DNA of 53,515 bases from Butyricicoccus sp. (GCA_020025755.1 JAHHRO010000009.1:1-53515), one strand, 5' to 3'; positions 23,227-32,565 are shown, counted from the stretch's first letter. Notes: generated by a model not told the origin, from the letters alone. Made by a program: numbers and translations.

Positions 23227-24213
23227 ATGGGTATTAGAATCGGTATTTTAGGATATGGCAATCTGGGACGCGGTGTAGAGGCTGCGATCGCGCAGAATCC
23301 GGATATGGAGCTCGTTGGCGTATTCACACGCCGTGATCCAGCCTCAGTTAAGATTACCACCAAGGGCGTTTCGGTATATCATACAGATGATGCAGAGAAG
23401 ATGACAGACAAGATCGATGTCATGGTGATCTGCGGTGGCAGTGCGACCGACCTGCCGCATTTGACTCCGAAGTATGCAGAACTGTTCAATGTGGTAGACA
23501 GTTTTGATACCCATGCCAATATCCCGACCCATTTTGCATCCGTCGATGCGGCGGCAAAGAAGGGCGGAAAGATCGGTCTGATCTCGTGCGGCTGGGATCC
23601 GGGCATGTTCTCCCTGAATCGTGTCTATGCAAATGCCGTTTTGCCGCAGGGCAAGGACTATACCTTCTGGGGACGCGGTGTCAGTCAGGGACATTCGGAT
23701 GCCATCCGTCGCATTGCAGGCGTTGTGGATGCGCGTCAGTATACCTGTCCGGTAGAGGGTGCAGTGGCATCGGTTCGTGCTGGAGAAAATCCGGAACTGA
23801 CTACCCGTCAGAAGCACACCAGAGAGTGCTTTGTCGTAGCAGAGGAAGGCGCAGACCGCGATCGCATTGCACAGGAGATCAAGCGTATGCCGAACTATTT
23901 TGCAGATTATGATACCACAGTACACTTTATCTCTCAGGAGGAGCTCGATCGTGACCATAAGGGTCTGCCGCATGGCGGCTTTGTGATCCGTTCCGGCAAG
24001 ACGGGCTTCGATGGAGAGCATCAGCATATCATCGAGTACAGCCTCAAGCTGGATTCCAATCCGGAGTTCACCGGTTCCGTGCTGGCGGCATGCGCACGCG
24101 CAGCATACCGCATGAATCAGGAGGGACAGTCGGGCGGCAAGACCATGCTCGATATTGCACCGGCATATCTCTGTGCACAGTCCGGAGAGGAACTGCGCGC
24201 ACACATGCTGTAA
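23227..24213 (+). CDS. ddh: meso-diaminopimelate dehydrogenase
   Basis: NADPH-dependent enzyme that makes meso-DAP from tetrahydrodipicolinate and ammonia in one step (or runs in reverse). The 328 residues are close to the known length of about 320. Seen: Rossmann motif GILGYGNLGRGVE (residues 7-19), FTRRDP after the second strand, CGGSATDLP, VDSFDTHANIP and SCGWDPGMFS, all family hallmarks, plus WGRGVSQGHSDA. The start is taken at the ATG after GAGAGGAGA; a longer frame upstream has no ribosome site. It is monocistronic with a terminator behind it. dapF elsewhere in this window gives an alternative meso-DAP route. Confidence 0.95.
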   Translation: MGIRIGILGYGNLGRGVEAAIAQNPDMELVGVFTRRDPASVKITTKGVSVYHTDDAEKMTDKIDVMVICGGSATDLPHLTPKYAELFNVVDSFDTHANIPTHFASVDAAAKKGGKIGLISCGWDPGMFSLNRVYANAVLPQGKDYTFWGRGVSQGHSDAIRRIAGVVDARQYTCPVEGAVASVRAGENPELTTRQKHTRECFVVAEEGADRDRIAQEIKRMPNYFADYDTTVHFISQEELDRDHKGLPHGGFVIRSGKTGFDGEHQHIIEYSLKLDSNPEFTGSVLAACARAAYRMNQEGQSGGKTMLDIAPAYLCAQSGEELRAHML

Positions 24214-24224
24214 GAATGGATCAG

Positions 24225-24256
24225 ACCGGCATAGCATGTTCTATGCCGGTTTTTTA
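24225..24256 (+). terminator. Terminator of ddh
   Basis: A 10-bp stem ACCGGCATAG with CTATGCCGGT, loop CATGTT, then six T. Confidence 0.93.
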
Positions 24257-24285
24257 TACGATAGCAAAGAAAGGAGCGATGACGG

Positions 24286-25158
24286 ATGTCAGAGCTTGGA
24301 AGAAATGACCCGTGTTGGTGCGGAAGCGGAAAAAAGTATAAAAAATGCCATGCAGACTTTGATGGAAAGTTATCTGCACTGTCTATGGCAGGGCATGTGA
24401 TCCCGACCCATCAGATGATCAAAACACCAGAGCAGATCGAGGGCATCCGCAAGAGTGCAAAGGTCAATATCGCGGTGCTTGACTATGTGGCAGAGCATAT
24501 CCGCGCGGGCGTATCCACAGCCGAGATCGACCGCTGGGTGCATGATGAGACCGTGCGCATGGGCGGTATCCCTGCGCCGCTTGGATTTGAGGGCTTCCCG
24601 AAAAGTGTTTGTACATCGGTAAACAATGAGGTCTGCCACGGGATCCCGTCCGAAGATATGATCTTGCAGGAGGGCGATATCATCAATGTGGATGTATCGA
24701 CCATCGTGGATGGATTCTATTCGGATTCTTCTCGTATGTTCTGCATTGGCAGGGTGCTGCCTGAATGGGAAAAACTCGTGCGTGTGACCAAGGAATGTGT
24801 GGAAAAGGGACTCGAACAGGTCAAGCCATGGGGATTTTTGGGTGATATCGGACAGGCGATCAATGACCATGCCAAGGCACATGGATATTCTGTCGTGCGT
24901 GAGATCGGTGGACATGGTGTTGGACTGGAATTCCATGAAGAACCGTGGGTCAGCCATGTGGCAGAGGCTGGAACCGGCGTGGTTCTGGCTCCCGGCATGA
25001 TGTTTACCATCGAGCCGATGGTCAATATGGGTGCACCCGACATCTTTCAGGATGCCGACAATGGCTGGACGATCTATACGGAGGATGACCAGCCCTCAGC
25101 ACAGTGGGAAATTCAAGTTCTGGTCACAGAGACCGGACATGAGGTGATTTCCTATTAG
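24286..25158 (+). CDS. map: Methionine aminopeptidase type I with SEC-C motif
   Basis: Removes the initiator methionine from new proteins. The 290-residue protein starts with a SEC-C zinc motif (RNDPCWCGSGKKYKKCH, residues 6-22), also found at the end of SecA and in some clostridial MetAPs; here it may help ribosome binding. The catalytic domain shows the five metal ligands Asp136, Asp147, His210, Glu243 and Glu275, and His118 in the substrate pocket. GAAAGGAGCG precedes the ATG. It is monocistronic and ends in a strong shared terminator. Confidence 0.95.
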   Translation: MSELGRNDPCWCGSGKKYKKCHADFDGKLSALSMAGHVIPTHQMIKTPEQIEGIRKSAKVNIAVLDYVAEHIRAGVSTAEIDRWVHDETVRMGGIPAPLGFEGFPKSVCTSVNNEVCHGIPSEDMILQEGDIINVDVSTIVDGFYSDSSRMFCIGRVLPEWEKLVRVTKECVEKGLEQVKPWGFLGDIGQAINDHAKAHGYSVVREIGGHGVGLEFHEEPWVSHVAEAGTGVVLAPGMMFTIEPMVNMGAPDIFQDADNGWTIYTEDDQPSAQWEIQVLVTETGHEVISY

Positions 25159-25210
25159 TGGCTGTTTGAAAAATCCGCCAATTTCTCTATTTTCAAATAA
25201 GTCCGAACAA

Positions 25211-25260
25211 TAGCAAAACCGCGCAGTCACAGCTTGTTCTGTGACTGCGCGGTTTTGCTA
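25211..25260. terminator. Bidirectional terminator between map and rbsB
   Basis: A perfect 22-bp inverted repeat around CTTGTT, with T-rich outer ends on both strands; it serves two converging transcripts. Confidence 0.93.
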
Positions 25261-25272
25261 TAAACGGGGAAA

Positions 25273-26184
25273 TTATTTGGTGATGAGCTCGACCTCGACT
25301 GGGATCACAGCCTCGACTGATTCACCAGAGAGCAGAGAAACTGCGGTTTGTACAGCCGTCTGTCCCATGAGATCAGGCTTCTGTGCAACTGTGGCTGCCA
25401 TTCTGCCGTTCTCAACTGCCTTTACGGCATCATCGGTTGCATCAAAGCCGACAACCAATATCTTGCGGCTGCCGATCGCCTCGACTGCACCCAGTGCCAT
25501 TTCATCATTATGGGCAAAGACGCCCTGCACATCAGGATTTGCCTGTAGGATATTTTCCATAACCGTCATGCCCTCGGAACGGTTGAAGTTTGCGGTCTGC
25601 TTTGCCACGACATTAAGCGATTGATCTGCCGCATTGTGGAAGCCCTGACCACGCTCGATTGCAGCACTTGCTCCGGGGACACCTTCCAGTTCGGCAACCT
25701 TTGCCTGCTCACCGATAAGTGAAATGAGATATTCGGTCGCCATTTGTGCACCCTGTACATTGTCGGAAGCGATCGCAGAATCTACGGTCACACCGTTTAC
25801 CGCACGATCGACCGAGATGACCTTGATGCCGCGTGCGATCGCGTCCTTGACGGCTGGTGCTACAGCATCGGAATCAACCGGATTTACGATCAGGACGCCA
25901 ATCCCCTTGGAGATCAGGTCTTCGATATCGCTTGCCTGCTTGGCTGCATCATCGCCTGCATCGAGTACGATCAGGGTTTTTCCGGCACTGTTTGCTTCCG
26001 CCTTTGCGCCTTCGCTGAGGGTCACAAAGAACGGATTGTTGAGTGTGGAGATGGAAAAGCCGATGCTGTCGGTCTGGGTGTTCTGCTCGCCGCCGATGTC
26101 CTCGCCGTCGATGGTGAAAACCTTGCATGCCGTCATGGAGAACATCAGCAGCAGAGCGGTCAGACCTGCAAATATCTTTTTCAT
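25273..26184 (-). CDS. rbsB: Ribose ABC transporter, substrate-binding lipoprotein
   Basis: Periplasmic-binding-protein type receptor anchored by lipid, 303 residues. Lipobox MTAC (Cys20). The mature part has the sugar-binding family pattern: FSISTLNNPFFVTL at the first strand, IVNPVDSDAVAPAV, VISVDRAVNG and FAHNDEMALGAVEAI, matching RbsB-type aldopentose binding residues (Asn, Phe and Asp positions). It is the last gene of the rbsRKDACB operon, 15 bases after rbsC. Ribose specificity is inferred from rbsD and rbsK in the same operon. Confidence 0.93.
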   Translation of the reverse strand: MKKIFAGLTALLLMFSMTACKVFTIDGEDIGGEQNTQTDSIGFSISTLNNPFFVTLSEGAKAEANSAGKTLIVLDAGDDAAKQASDIEDLISKGIGVLIVNPVDSDAVAPAVKDAIARGIKVISVDRAVNGVTVDSAIASDNVQGAQMATEYLISLIGEQAKVAELEGVPGASAAIERGQGFHNAADQSLNVVAKQTANFNRSEGMTVMENILQANPDVQGVFAHNDEMALGAVEAIGSRKILVVGFDATDDAVKAVENGRMAATVAQKPDLMGQTAVQTAVSLLSGESVEAVIPVEVELITK

Positions 26185-26199
26185 GTTCAGTTTCTCCTT

Positions 26200-27135
26200 T
26201 TATCTTCTGCGGTCGGATAATACAGCAATCAGGATCACGATACCCTTTACAACATCCTGATAGTAGGAAGATACGCCAAGGATATTGAGTCCGTTATTGA
26301 GGACTGCGATGATGAGTACACCGATGAAAGTACCCCAGATCCTGCCGCGGCCACCGTTCATACTCGTGCCGCCCAGCGCGACGGCTGCGATCGCATCCAG
26401 TTCATAGCCCTGACCCAGCGTTGGCTGTGCAGAGCTCAGACGGGAAAGCAGGATCAGACCGGACAGGGAAGCCATTGCACCGGACAGGGCATAGGCAATG
26501 CGCTTGGTGCGCTCAATGTTGACACCTGCAAGGCGTGCAGCGGTGGCGTTGCTGCCGGTCGCGTAGATATGGCGGCCGAATGTGGTTTTTTGCAGGATGA
26601 AAAGGAAAATGATGAATACAAGCAGGAACAGCAGGACGGGGATCGGGATCATAAACAGATTGCCCTTGCCGACTGCCTTGAGCAGTAGGCTGTCACCGAG
26701 ATTGGAGATCGGCTTGCCATCCATATAGATCATGGTCACACCACGGAACACGGTCATAGTGATGAGGGTTGCGATAAATGGTTGGAGACGACCCTTGGTA
26801 ACCAAAAGGCCACTGACATAGCCAAAGGCAGTGCCGAGGAGCAGGGAGAGGATCATTGCTGCGCCCACAGGCATACCGCCTGAGATCATACCGGCACATA
26901 GGGCAGTCGTCAGCGCGAGTACCGATCCAACGGAAAGGTCAATGCCGCCGGTCAAAATGACGCAGGTCATGCCGAAGGCGATAAAGCCGTTGATGGAAGA
27001 TTGCCGAAGGAGCGATAAGAAGTTTCCGAAGCTGCGGAATTCCGGACTGATGATACCAATGCCAACGACCAGCAAGACCAGTGCAATGAGCGCACCCAGA
27101 TCCTGTAAGCGATTTGCTGCTTTTGTCTTATTCAT
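26200..27135 (-). CDS. rbsC: Ribose ABC transporter, permease
   Basis: Membrane subunit of the importer, 311 residues with about 8-10 transmembrane segments. Family features: TGGIDLSVGSVLALT (early), the GLLVTKGRLQPFIATL segment and the EAA-like cytoplasmic loop ending in the GTSMNGGRGRIWGTFIG motif. The start codon overlaps the last eight bases of rbsA, and GGAGG lies just upstream inside rbsA, so the two genes are coupled. Confidence 0.95.
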   Translation of the reverse strand: MNKTKAANRLQDLGALIALVLLVVGIGIISPEFRSFGNFLSLLRQSSINGFIAFGMTCVILTGGIDLSVGSVLALTTALCAGMISGGMPVGAAMILSLLLGTAFGYVSGLLVTKGRLQPFIATLITMTVFRGVTMIYMDGKPISNLGDSLLLKAVGKGNLFMIPIPVLLFLLVFIIFLFILQKTTFGRHIYATGSNATAARLAGVNIERTKRIAYALSGAMASLSGLILLSRLSSAQPTLGQGYELDAIAAVALGGTSMNGGRGRIWGTFIGVLIIAVLNNGLNILGVSSYYQDVVKGIVILIAVLSDRRR

Positions 27136-28618
27136 TGCGCGTTCCTCCTGTTGCTAAAATCATAATATTTTCCTGAGTTGCTTCTTCTTTGGGCAGGATG
27201 CCTGTGACATGACCCTCGTGTACGACCATGACACGGTCGGACATGCCAAGCACTTCGGGAAGTTCGGATGAAACCATGATGATCGCGACGCCCTGTGCAG
27301 CGAGCGTGTTGATCAGCATATAGATTTCTTTTTTTGCACCGATATCTACGCCGCGCGTCGGCTCGTCCAAGATGAGGACTTTGGGCTCGGTGAACATCCA
27401 CTTGGCAAAGATCACCTTTTGCTGGTTGCCGCCGCTCAGACTGCCGCAGGTCTGCTCGGCAGAGGAACAACGGATACGCAGTTCCTTGATGCCGCGCTGG
27501 ACAAGGCTCTGCTCCTGCTCTCTGGACAAGACACCCTGTCTGGAAATGCGGCCAAGGTTGGCAAGAGAGATATTTTTTGTAATGCTTTCTTCCAGCATCA
27601 GTCCCTCGACCTTGCGATCCTCTGTGATAAAGCCAATGCCGTTTTTGATCGCGGTATGGGGATCGGTGTTATGGATCTCTGTACCGTTCAGTAGGATCTG
27701 TCCGGTCGCATGGGGCATGTTGCCGAAGATCGCCTGCATGATCTCGGTTCTGCCTGCACCCATAAGACCGGATACGCCGAGGACCTCTCCTGCATGGACT
27801 TCAAAGGAAACATCTTCGAAGGTATTGGGGCAGGTGAGATGTCGAACCTCCAGAACAGGTGCGCCGATCTGAACCTCTCGCGCCGGATAGCGTTCTCCGA
27901 TCTCGCGGCCGATCATCATTTTGACCACATCGTTCATATCGGTATCGCGGATGGCTTTGGTGCCGACGTATGTACCATCGCGCAGGATCGTGATCCGGTC
28001 GCACAGCTCAAAGATCTCCTCCATGCGGTGAGAGATGTAGACAATGGATACACCTTTTTTGCGCAGGGACTTTACGACTTCAAAGAGGACGTGGGTCTCG
28101 CTCTGGGTCAGAGCAGCGGTCGGCTCATCCATGATAATGACCTGAGCGTCTGCCATCAGAGCCTTTGCGATCTCGACCATTTGCTGCTGTCCGACGGACA
28201 GCTCGTTCATGCGCTGGCGTGGATCGATATTGACGCCCAGCCGCTCCAAAATGGCGTTTGCCTCTTTCTGCATCCGCGGCTTATCGCATACGCCGCATTT
28301 GTTTTTGATCTCTTTTCCAAGGAACATATTTTCCTCTACGGTGAGATCGAACAAAACGTTGAGCTCCTGATGAATGAATACAATTCCGGCTTTTTCCGCT
28401 TCTCGTGCGCTCTTGTAGCAGACCTCCTTGCCATCTACGAGGATGGTTCCGGAGTCCTTGGTATACACGCCGGTGAGGATCTTCATAAGGGTGGATTTAC
28501 CGGCACCGTTTTCGCCCATGAGTGCATGGATCTCGCCTGCATTGAGGGAAAACCCCGCGTCTTTTAATACTTTATTACTTGCGAAGGCCTTACAGATTTC
28601 TTTCATTATGATTTCCAT
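27128..28618 (-). CDS. rbsA: Ribose ABC transporter, ATP-binding protein with two ATPase domains
   Basis: The 496-residue double ATPase that powers sugar import. First domain: Walker A GENGAGKST (about 36-44), signature LSVGQQQ and Walker B VIIMDEPTAALT. Second domain: the Walker A region is degenerate (SGLMGAGRTE), while the signature LSGGNQQK and Walker B VLILDEPTRGVD are intact, as usual for RbsA/XylG proteins. ATG follows GGAGG by 8 bases. It lies between rbsD and rbsC. Confidence 0.96.
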   Translation of the reverse strand: MEIIMKEICKAFASNKVLKDAGFSLNAGEIHALMGENGAGKSTLMKILTGVYTKDSGTILVDGKEVCYKSAREAEKAGIVFIHQELNVLFDLTVEENMFLGKEIKNKCGVCDKPRMQKEANAILERLGVNIDPRQRMNELSVGQQQMVEIAKALMADAQVIIMDEPTAALTQSETHVLFEVVKSLRKKGVSIVYISHRMEEIFELCDRITILRDGTYVGTKAIRDTDMNDVVKMMIGREIGERYPAREVQIGAPVLEVRHLTCPNTFEDVSFEVHAGEVLGVSGLMGAGRTEIMQAIFGNMPHATGQILLNGTEIHNTDPHTAIKNGIGFITEDRKVEGLMLEESITKNISLANLGRISRQGVLSREQEQSLVQRGIKELRIRCSSAEQTCGSLSGGNQQKVIFAKWMFTEPKVLILDEPTRGVDIGAKKEIYMLINTLAAQGVAIIMVSSELPEVLGMSDRVMVVHEGHVTGILPKEEATQENIMILATGGTRNE

Positions 28619-28635
28619 AAAACTGCCCTCCTGAT

Positions 28636-29043
28636 TTAAAAGATACAGCCGGATTGCAGGATGATATTGGCGTAAGGCGTATTTTCGCCTGTGCGCACGA
28701 CTGCCTTGCAGCTTTTTGTCATCTGCTTGAGCTGTGCGTGAGGAACGAAGGTAACAGTTGGTATTTGTTCAGAGGACTCAAAATAGGCAGAGATCTTTTG
28801 GAGCATTTCTGGATTGTATGTTTGGATCTCCTCAGTCAAAATGATCGCCTCGATCTTCATATCTGTGCCGATCTCTTGAAGAACGTCCAGAAAGGAGGGG
28901 CTGCCAAAGCGCAGGGCAAGGTCGATCTTTTGGGTCTCGGCAGGGATGGGCAGACCGCAGTCCGCAATACAGAGTTGATCGGTGTGCCCCATGTTGGCAA
29001 GCACAGATGCGATCTGGCTGTTCAGGATTCCATGCTTTTTCAT
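28636..29043 (-). CDS. rbsD: D-ribose pyranase
   Basis: Interconverts beta-pyranose and furanose forms of ribose so that ribokinase can use it. The 135-residue length is that of RbsD. Features: MKKHGILNSQIASVLANMGHTD with the catalytic His at residue 20, IADCGLPIP, and the IILTEEIQ and VVRTGENTPYANIIL ends. It is 15 bases after rbsK and 17 before rbsA. Confidence 0.95.
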   Translation of the reverse strand: MKKHGILNSQIASVLANMGHTDQLCIADCGLPIPAETQKIDLALRFGSPSFLDVLQEIGTDMKIEAIILTEEIQTYNPEMLQKISAYFESSEQIPTVTFVPHAQLKQMTKSCKAVVRTGENTPYANIILQSGCIF

Positions 29044-29058
29044 CGTGTGTCTCCTTTC

Positions 29059-29940
29059 TTACAGTTCGAGGCGGACTTCATCTGCTGTGGGCATACCGGT
29101 CTGTGCACCAAAGCGTTCGGTGGATAGGCTTGCGGCGACATTGGCATAATGCAGCGCGGTTTTGAGATCATCCCCAGCGGCAAAGCGTACCGCAAAGGCG
29201 GCATTCAGGGTGTCTCCTGCGCCTGTCGTATCCACGACCTTGGCTTTTCTTGCAGGAACCGTGAAGATTTCGCCCCCCTTGGTGCAGGCAGAAACACCCT
29301 TGGAGCCTTGCGTGATGATGAGTTTTTCGGGATATCGTTGCAGAAGTTCTTCGGTGGTATGGTCTGTACCAAAAATCAGACGCGCTTCGTGTTCGTTTGG
29401 TGTCAGGAAGGTCACTTTTTCGATGATCTCCATGGGAACCGCAGAGGCAGGCGCGGGATTTAAAATGACAGGGATGTGCTTTTCTGCGCACAGGTCGATG
29501 ATGGCATACACGGTTTCGAGGGGGATCTCGTGCTGGAGCACGACCAGCGAACACGCCGTCAGAGAATCTCTGATCTCTGCAAGGTAGGCGAGATCCACAT
29601 GGCTGTTTGCGCCTGCAACGACTACAATGGTATTGTCGTTGTCGCCGACCGTAATCAGTGCAAGACCGGTCGGTACATTGGGGAGGACATGGATATGATC
29701 GGTCTTTACATGGTTGGCATTGAGATTTTCCAGCATCTTTCTGCCGTTTTCATCCTCTCCCACACAGCCAAACATTTCAACCTCTGCGCCCAAACGTGCC
29801 ATTGCAACGGCTTGGTTTGCGCCCTTTCCGCCGGGGATATACTGGATCTTGTCACCGCGCAGGGTCTCGCCTTTGAGGGGGATGCGCTCAGCTGTGACGG
29901 TGAGGTCTGTGTTGATGCTTCCAACAACTGCGATTTTCAT
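29059..29940 (-). CDS. rbsK: Ribokinase
   Basis: Phosphorylates ribose to ribose 5-phosphate for the pentose-phosphate pathway; PfkB family, 293 residues. Seen: GSINTDLTV near the start, the sugar-binding GGKGANQAVA loop (about 39-48), LNPAPAS, TQGSKG and the anion-hole/catalytic DTTGAGDTLNAAF (Asp base at about 247). The ATG follows AAAGGAGGAG, and its codon overlaps the stop of rbsR (ATGA), so regulator and kinase are coupled. Confidence 0.96.
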   Translation of the reverse strand: MKIAVVGSINTDLTVTAERIPLKGETLRGDKIQYIPGGKGANQAVAMARLGAEVEMFGCVGEDENGRKMLENLNANHVKTDHIHVLPNVPTGLALITVGDNDNTIVVVAGANSHVDLAYLAEIRDSLTACSLVVLQHEIPLETVYAIIDLCAEKHIPVILNPAPASAVPMEIIEKVTFLTPNEHEARLIFGTDHTTEELLQRYPEKLIITQGSKGVSACTKGGEIFTVPARKAKVVDTTGAGDTLNAAFAVRFAAGDDLKTALHYANVAASLSTERFGAQTGMPTADEVRLEL

Positions 29941-30935
29941 AAGATAGCTCCTCCTTTTGTTCTGCATGTGGTTTGTCTTTCGATCAGTGAGACATCGAGG
30001 ATCACATTTTCCTGATTTTCCAATGCGCTGCCCTGTAAGATGAGCTGGACGGCTTTTTGTCCCAGCTGATAAATCGGCTGATGAATGGTTGTCAGTTCCG
30101 GTGTAAAACGCCAGCTGAAGCTGATATCATCGAATCCGACAAGCTGGATATCCTCGGGGATCTGATAACCGGCCTGACTCAGGATCTTGTAGACTGCCAT
30201 GGCGGAGATGTCATTGCTTGCAAGGATGCCGTCGGCATCGGGGTAGTATGCCATGATCTGTTTTGCCGCGACGAGTCCGCTTTCGTAGGAATAATCACAA
30301 TCGAGAAACAGTGGTTCGCGGTCATACTTTTGGCAGATATCCAGATATGCACGATAACGCTCCTGACTGCTGGAATATTTCTGCGGTGCGCGCAGGCAGA
30401 GGATCTTTTTACAGCCGCATTCTACCAGATGCTCGGCAGCCAGCCAGCCGCCCTTGTAATGGTCGGCTTCAATGGAAGCGACCTTTTTCCCTGATGTGAA
30501 CCGACGATCCATCACGACGATGGGCAGGTCACATTCTGCGATATTCTTTCCGGTATCGTCTCCATTGGTCATGATAATGATGCCGTCCGCTTTCATCTGC
30601 ACGAGCATTTGAATGTTCATGGCTTCCTTTTCCATGCTGTGATCGGAGCAGCACAGCAGGATCTTGTAGCCTTCGCGGAATGCTTCCGCCTCGATCGCCT
30701 TGGCAGCCTCGCTGAAGAAAGGATTTTCGATATCAGGGATGATGACGCCGATGATTCTGGAAGAATGTTTGAAGAGGGCGCGTGCCAGTTCATTGGGTTT
30801 GAAACCGGTTTCAGAAATGGCAGAGAGAACTGCCTGCTGTTTGCGCTCATCTACCTTTGCTGTTCCGTTAATTACGCGAGAGACGGTGGCAGGGGAGACG
30901 CCTGCCAGCTTTGCGACTTCTCGAATCGTTGCCAT
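29937..30935 (-). CDS. rbsR: LacI-family repressor of the ribose operon
   Basis: A 332-residue repressor with an N-terminal helix-turn-helix and hinge (MATIREVAKLAGVSPATVSRV and following residues) and a periplasmic-binding-type effector domain (IIPDIENPFFSEAAKAI, GILASNDISAMAVY and VGFDDISF). It is the first gene of the operon it presumably controls. A near-palindromic site (TGAAAC-CC-GTTTCA) sits between the promoter and its start codon, consistent with autoregulation. Ribose or a derivative as inducer is inferred from the operon. Confidence 0.93.
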   Translation of the reverse strand: MATIREVAKLAGVSPATVSRVINGTAKVDERKQQAVLSAISETGFKPNELARALFKHSSRIIGVIIPDIENPFFSEAAKAIEAEAFREGYKILLCCSDHSMEKEAMNIQMLVQMKADGIIIMTNGDDTGKNIAECDLPIVVMDRRFTSGKKVASIEADHYKGGWLAAEHLVECGCKKILCLRAPQKYSSSQERYRAYLDICQKYDREPLFLDCDYSYESGLVAAKQIMAYYPDADGILASNDISAMAVYKILSQAGYQIPEDIQLVGFDDISFSWRFTPELTTIHQPIYQLGQKAVQLILQGSALENQENVILDVSLIERQTTCRTKGGAIL

Positions 30936-30954
30936 AAGATAACCTCCAAATGTT

Positions 30955-30968
30955 TGAAACCCGTTTCA
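30955..30968. promoter_or_regulatory. Operator of the rbs operon
   Basis: TGAAAC and GTTTCA form a dyad with a CC centre, a typical LacI-family site. It lies just downstream of the predicted transcription start. Confidence 0.7.
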
Positions 30969-30980
30969 TAAGATGGTTCT

Positions 30981-31009
30981 ATTATATCTGTGTCGTTTTC
31001 TGTTGTCAA
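30981..31009 (-). promoter_or_regulatory. Promoter of the rbs operon
   Basis: Full consensus on the minus strand: -35 TTGACA, 17-base spacer, -10 TATAAT. A strong promoter that needs a repressor, matching the operator next to it. Confidence 0.9.
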
Positions 31010-31102
31010 TGAATTTTGTAAAGTTTGTGAAAAGCGTATATCGAATGAGGCGGTTGTTGGGGAAGATGCACAATGAAAACGGCATTTTGGGATAAATCGG
31101 GC

Positions 31103-31135
31103 AAAGAAAATGCCCCTGTATGCATACAGGGGCAT
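31103..31135 (-). terminator. Terminator of nfnAB
   Basis: A perfect palindrome ATGCCCCTGTA-TGCA-TACAGGGGCAT with TTTTCTTT following on the minus strand. Confidence 0.85.
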
Positions 31136-31168
31136 CATTTGTTTTTTCAAATTGGGAAGGGGGACAAA

Positions 31169-32563
31169 TCAGTTTTTGTTCTGGATATATTCGTCCATTG
31201 CAGCCGCTGCACGCTTGCCTGCACCCATTGCGAGGATAACGGTTGCCGCACCGGTGACAGCATCACCGCCTGCAAAAACACCGTCCTTGCTGGTGATGCC
31301 GTTGTCTTCATCGGCAACGATACAGCCGCGCTTGTTGGTATCGAGTCCTGGGGTAGTGGAACGGATCAGTGGGTTCGGGCTGGTGCCGATCGCAACGATG
31401 ACAGCATCCAGATCGAGAACAAACTCACTGCCGGCAACCGGTACCGGACGGCGGCGTCCGGACTCGTCCGGCTCGCCAAGTTCCATCTGCTGGCATTTGA
31501 GACCGGTTACCAGATAGGTTTCCTCATTGCCCAAAACTTCAAGCGGTGCGGTCAGGAACTTGAAGATGATGCCTTCTTCCTTGGCGTGGTGGATCTCCTC
31601 CAGACGGGCAGGCAGCTCGGACTCACCGCGGCGGTATACGATGTATACTTCCTCTGCACCCATACGCTTTGCACAGCGCGCCGCGTCCATTGCTACATTG
31701 CCGCCGCCAACGATGGCAACTTTCTTTGCGCGATGGATCGGGGTGTTGGAATCCTTCTTGTATGCTTTCATCAGGTTTACACGGGTGAGGTACTCGTTTG
31801 CAGAGTAAACACCATTGTAGTTTTCTCCCGGGATGCGCATAAAGGTCGGCAGACCGGCACCGGAACCGACAAAGACAGCTTCATAGCCATCAGCAAACAG
31901 ATCATCAATGGTCTCGGAACGACCGACCACAAAGTTCAGCACAAAGGTAACGCCCAGTTCCTTGAGGGTCTCGATTTCCTTCTGCACGATCGCCTTGGGC
32001 AGACGGAATTCCGGAATGCCGTACATCAATACGCCGCCTGCGGTATGTAATGCCTCGAATACGGTGACTGCATAGCCCTTACGCGCGAGATCACCGGCAC
32101 AGGTCAGACCGGCAGGGCCTGCACCCACAACAGCGACCTTGTGTCCATTGGGTTCGGGCTTTTCCTTTTTAGAGGTATCATGCGCCATTGCATAGTCGGC
32201 AACAAAACGCTCCAGACGACCGATGCCGACGGCTTCGCCCTTGATCGCACGGACGCATTTCTGCTCGCACTGGGTCTCCTGTGGGCAGACACGACCGCAG
32301 ACAGCCGGAAGTGCAGACGTTTCCTTGATTTTTGCAGCGGCTTCAAGGAATTTCCCCTCGGCAACCAGTGCAATAAACTCAGGGATCTGTACGCCGACTG
32401 GGCAGCCGGATACGCAGGGTTTATGCTTACAGTTGAGGCAGCGTTGTGCTTCTTCGATCGCCATTTCCGGTGTGTAGCCGGTCGTGACTTCTTCAAAATT
32501 CTTATTGCGGATATTTGGTTCCTGCTCGGGCATCGGAACCTTGTTCAAAGACATATTCGGCAT
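31169..32563 (-). CDS. nfnB: NADH-dependent reduced ferredoxin:NADP oxidoreductase, large subunit
   Basis: A 464-residue flavoprotein related to the glutamate synthase small chain. N-terminal cysteine clusters bind two [4Fe-4S] centres (CLNCKHKPCVSGCPV and CGRVCPQETQCEQKC, about residues 40-105). FAD and NADP Rossmann motifs follow (VAVVGAGPAGLTCA and VAIVGGGNVAMDAA). On its own this could be annotated gltD, but the tight pairing with the FeS/FAD gene upstream identifies the bifurcating NfnAB complex, which couples NADPH, NADH and ferredoxin pools. The start used is the ATG with 9-base spacing from GGAGGT; an ATG six bases earlier overlaps the nfnA stop but is too close to the site. Confidence 0.88.
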   Translation of the reverse strand: MPNMSLNKVPMPEQEPNIRNKNFEEVTTGYTPEMAIEEAQRCLNCKHKPCVSGCPVGVQIPEFIALVAEGKFLEAAAKIKETSALPAVCGRVCPQETQCEQKCVRAIKGEAVGIGRLERFVADYAMAHDTSKKEKPEPNGHKVAVVGAGPAGLTCAGDLARKGYAVTVFEALHTAGGVLMYGIPEFRLPKAIVQKEIETLKELGVTFVLNFVVGRSETIDDLFADGYEAVFVGSGAGLPTFMRIPGENYNGVYSANEYLTRVNLMKAYKKDSNTPIHRAKKVAIVGGGNVAMDAARCAKRMGAEEVYIVYRRGESELPARLEEIHHAKEEGIIFKFLTAPLEVLGNEETYLVTGLKCQQMELGEPDESGRRRPVPVAGSEFVLDLDAVIVAIGTSPNPLIRSTTPGLDTNKRGCIVADEDNGITSKDGVFAGGDAVTGAATVILAMGAGKRAAAAMDEYIQNKN

Positions 32564-32565
32564 GA

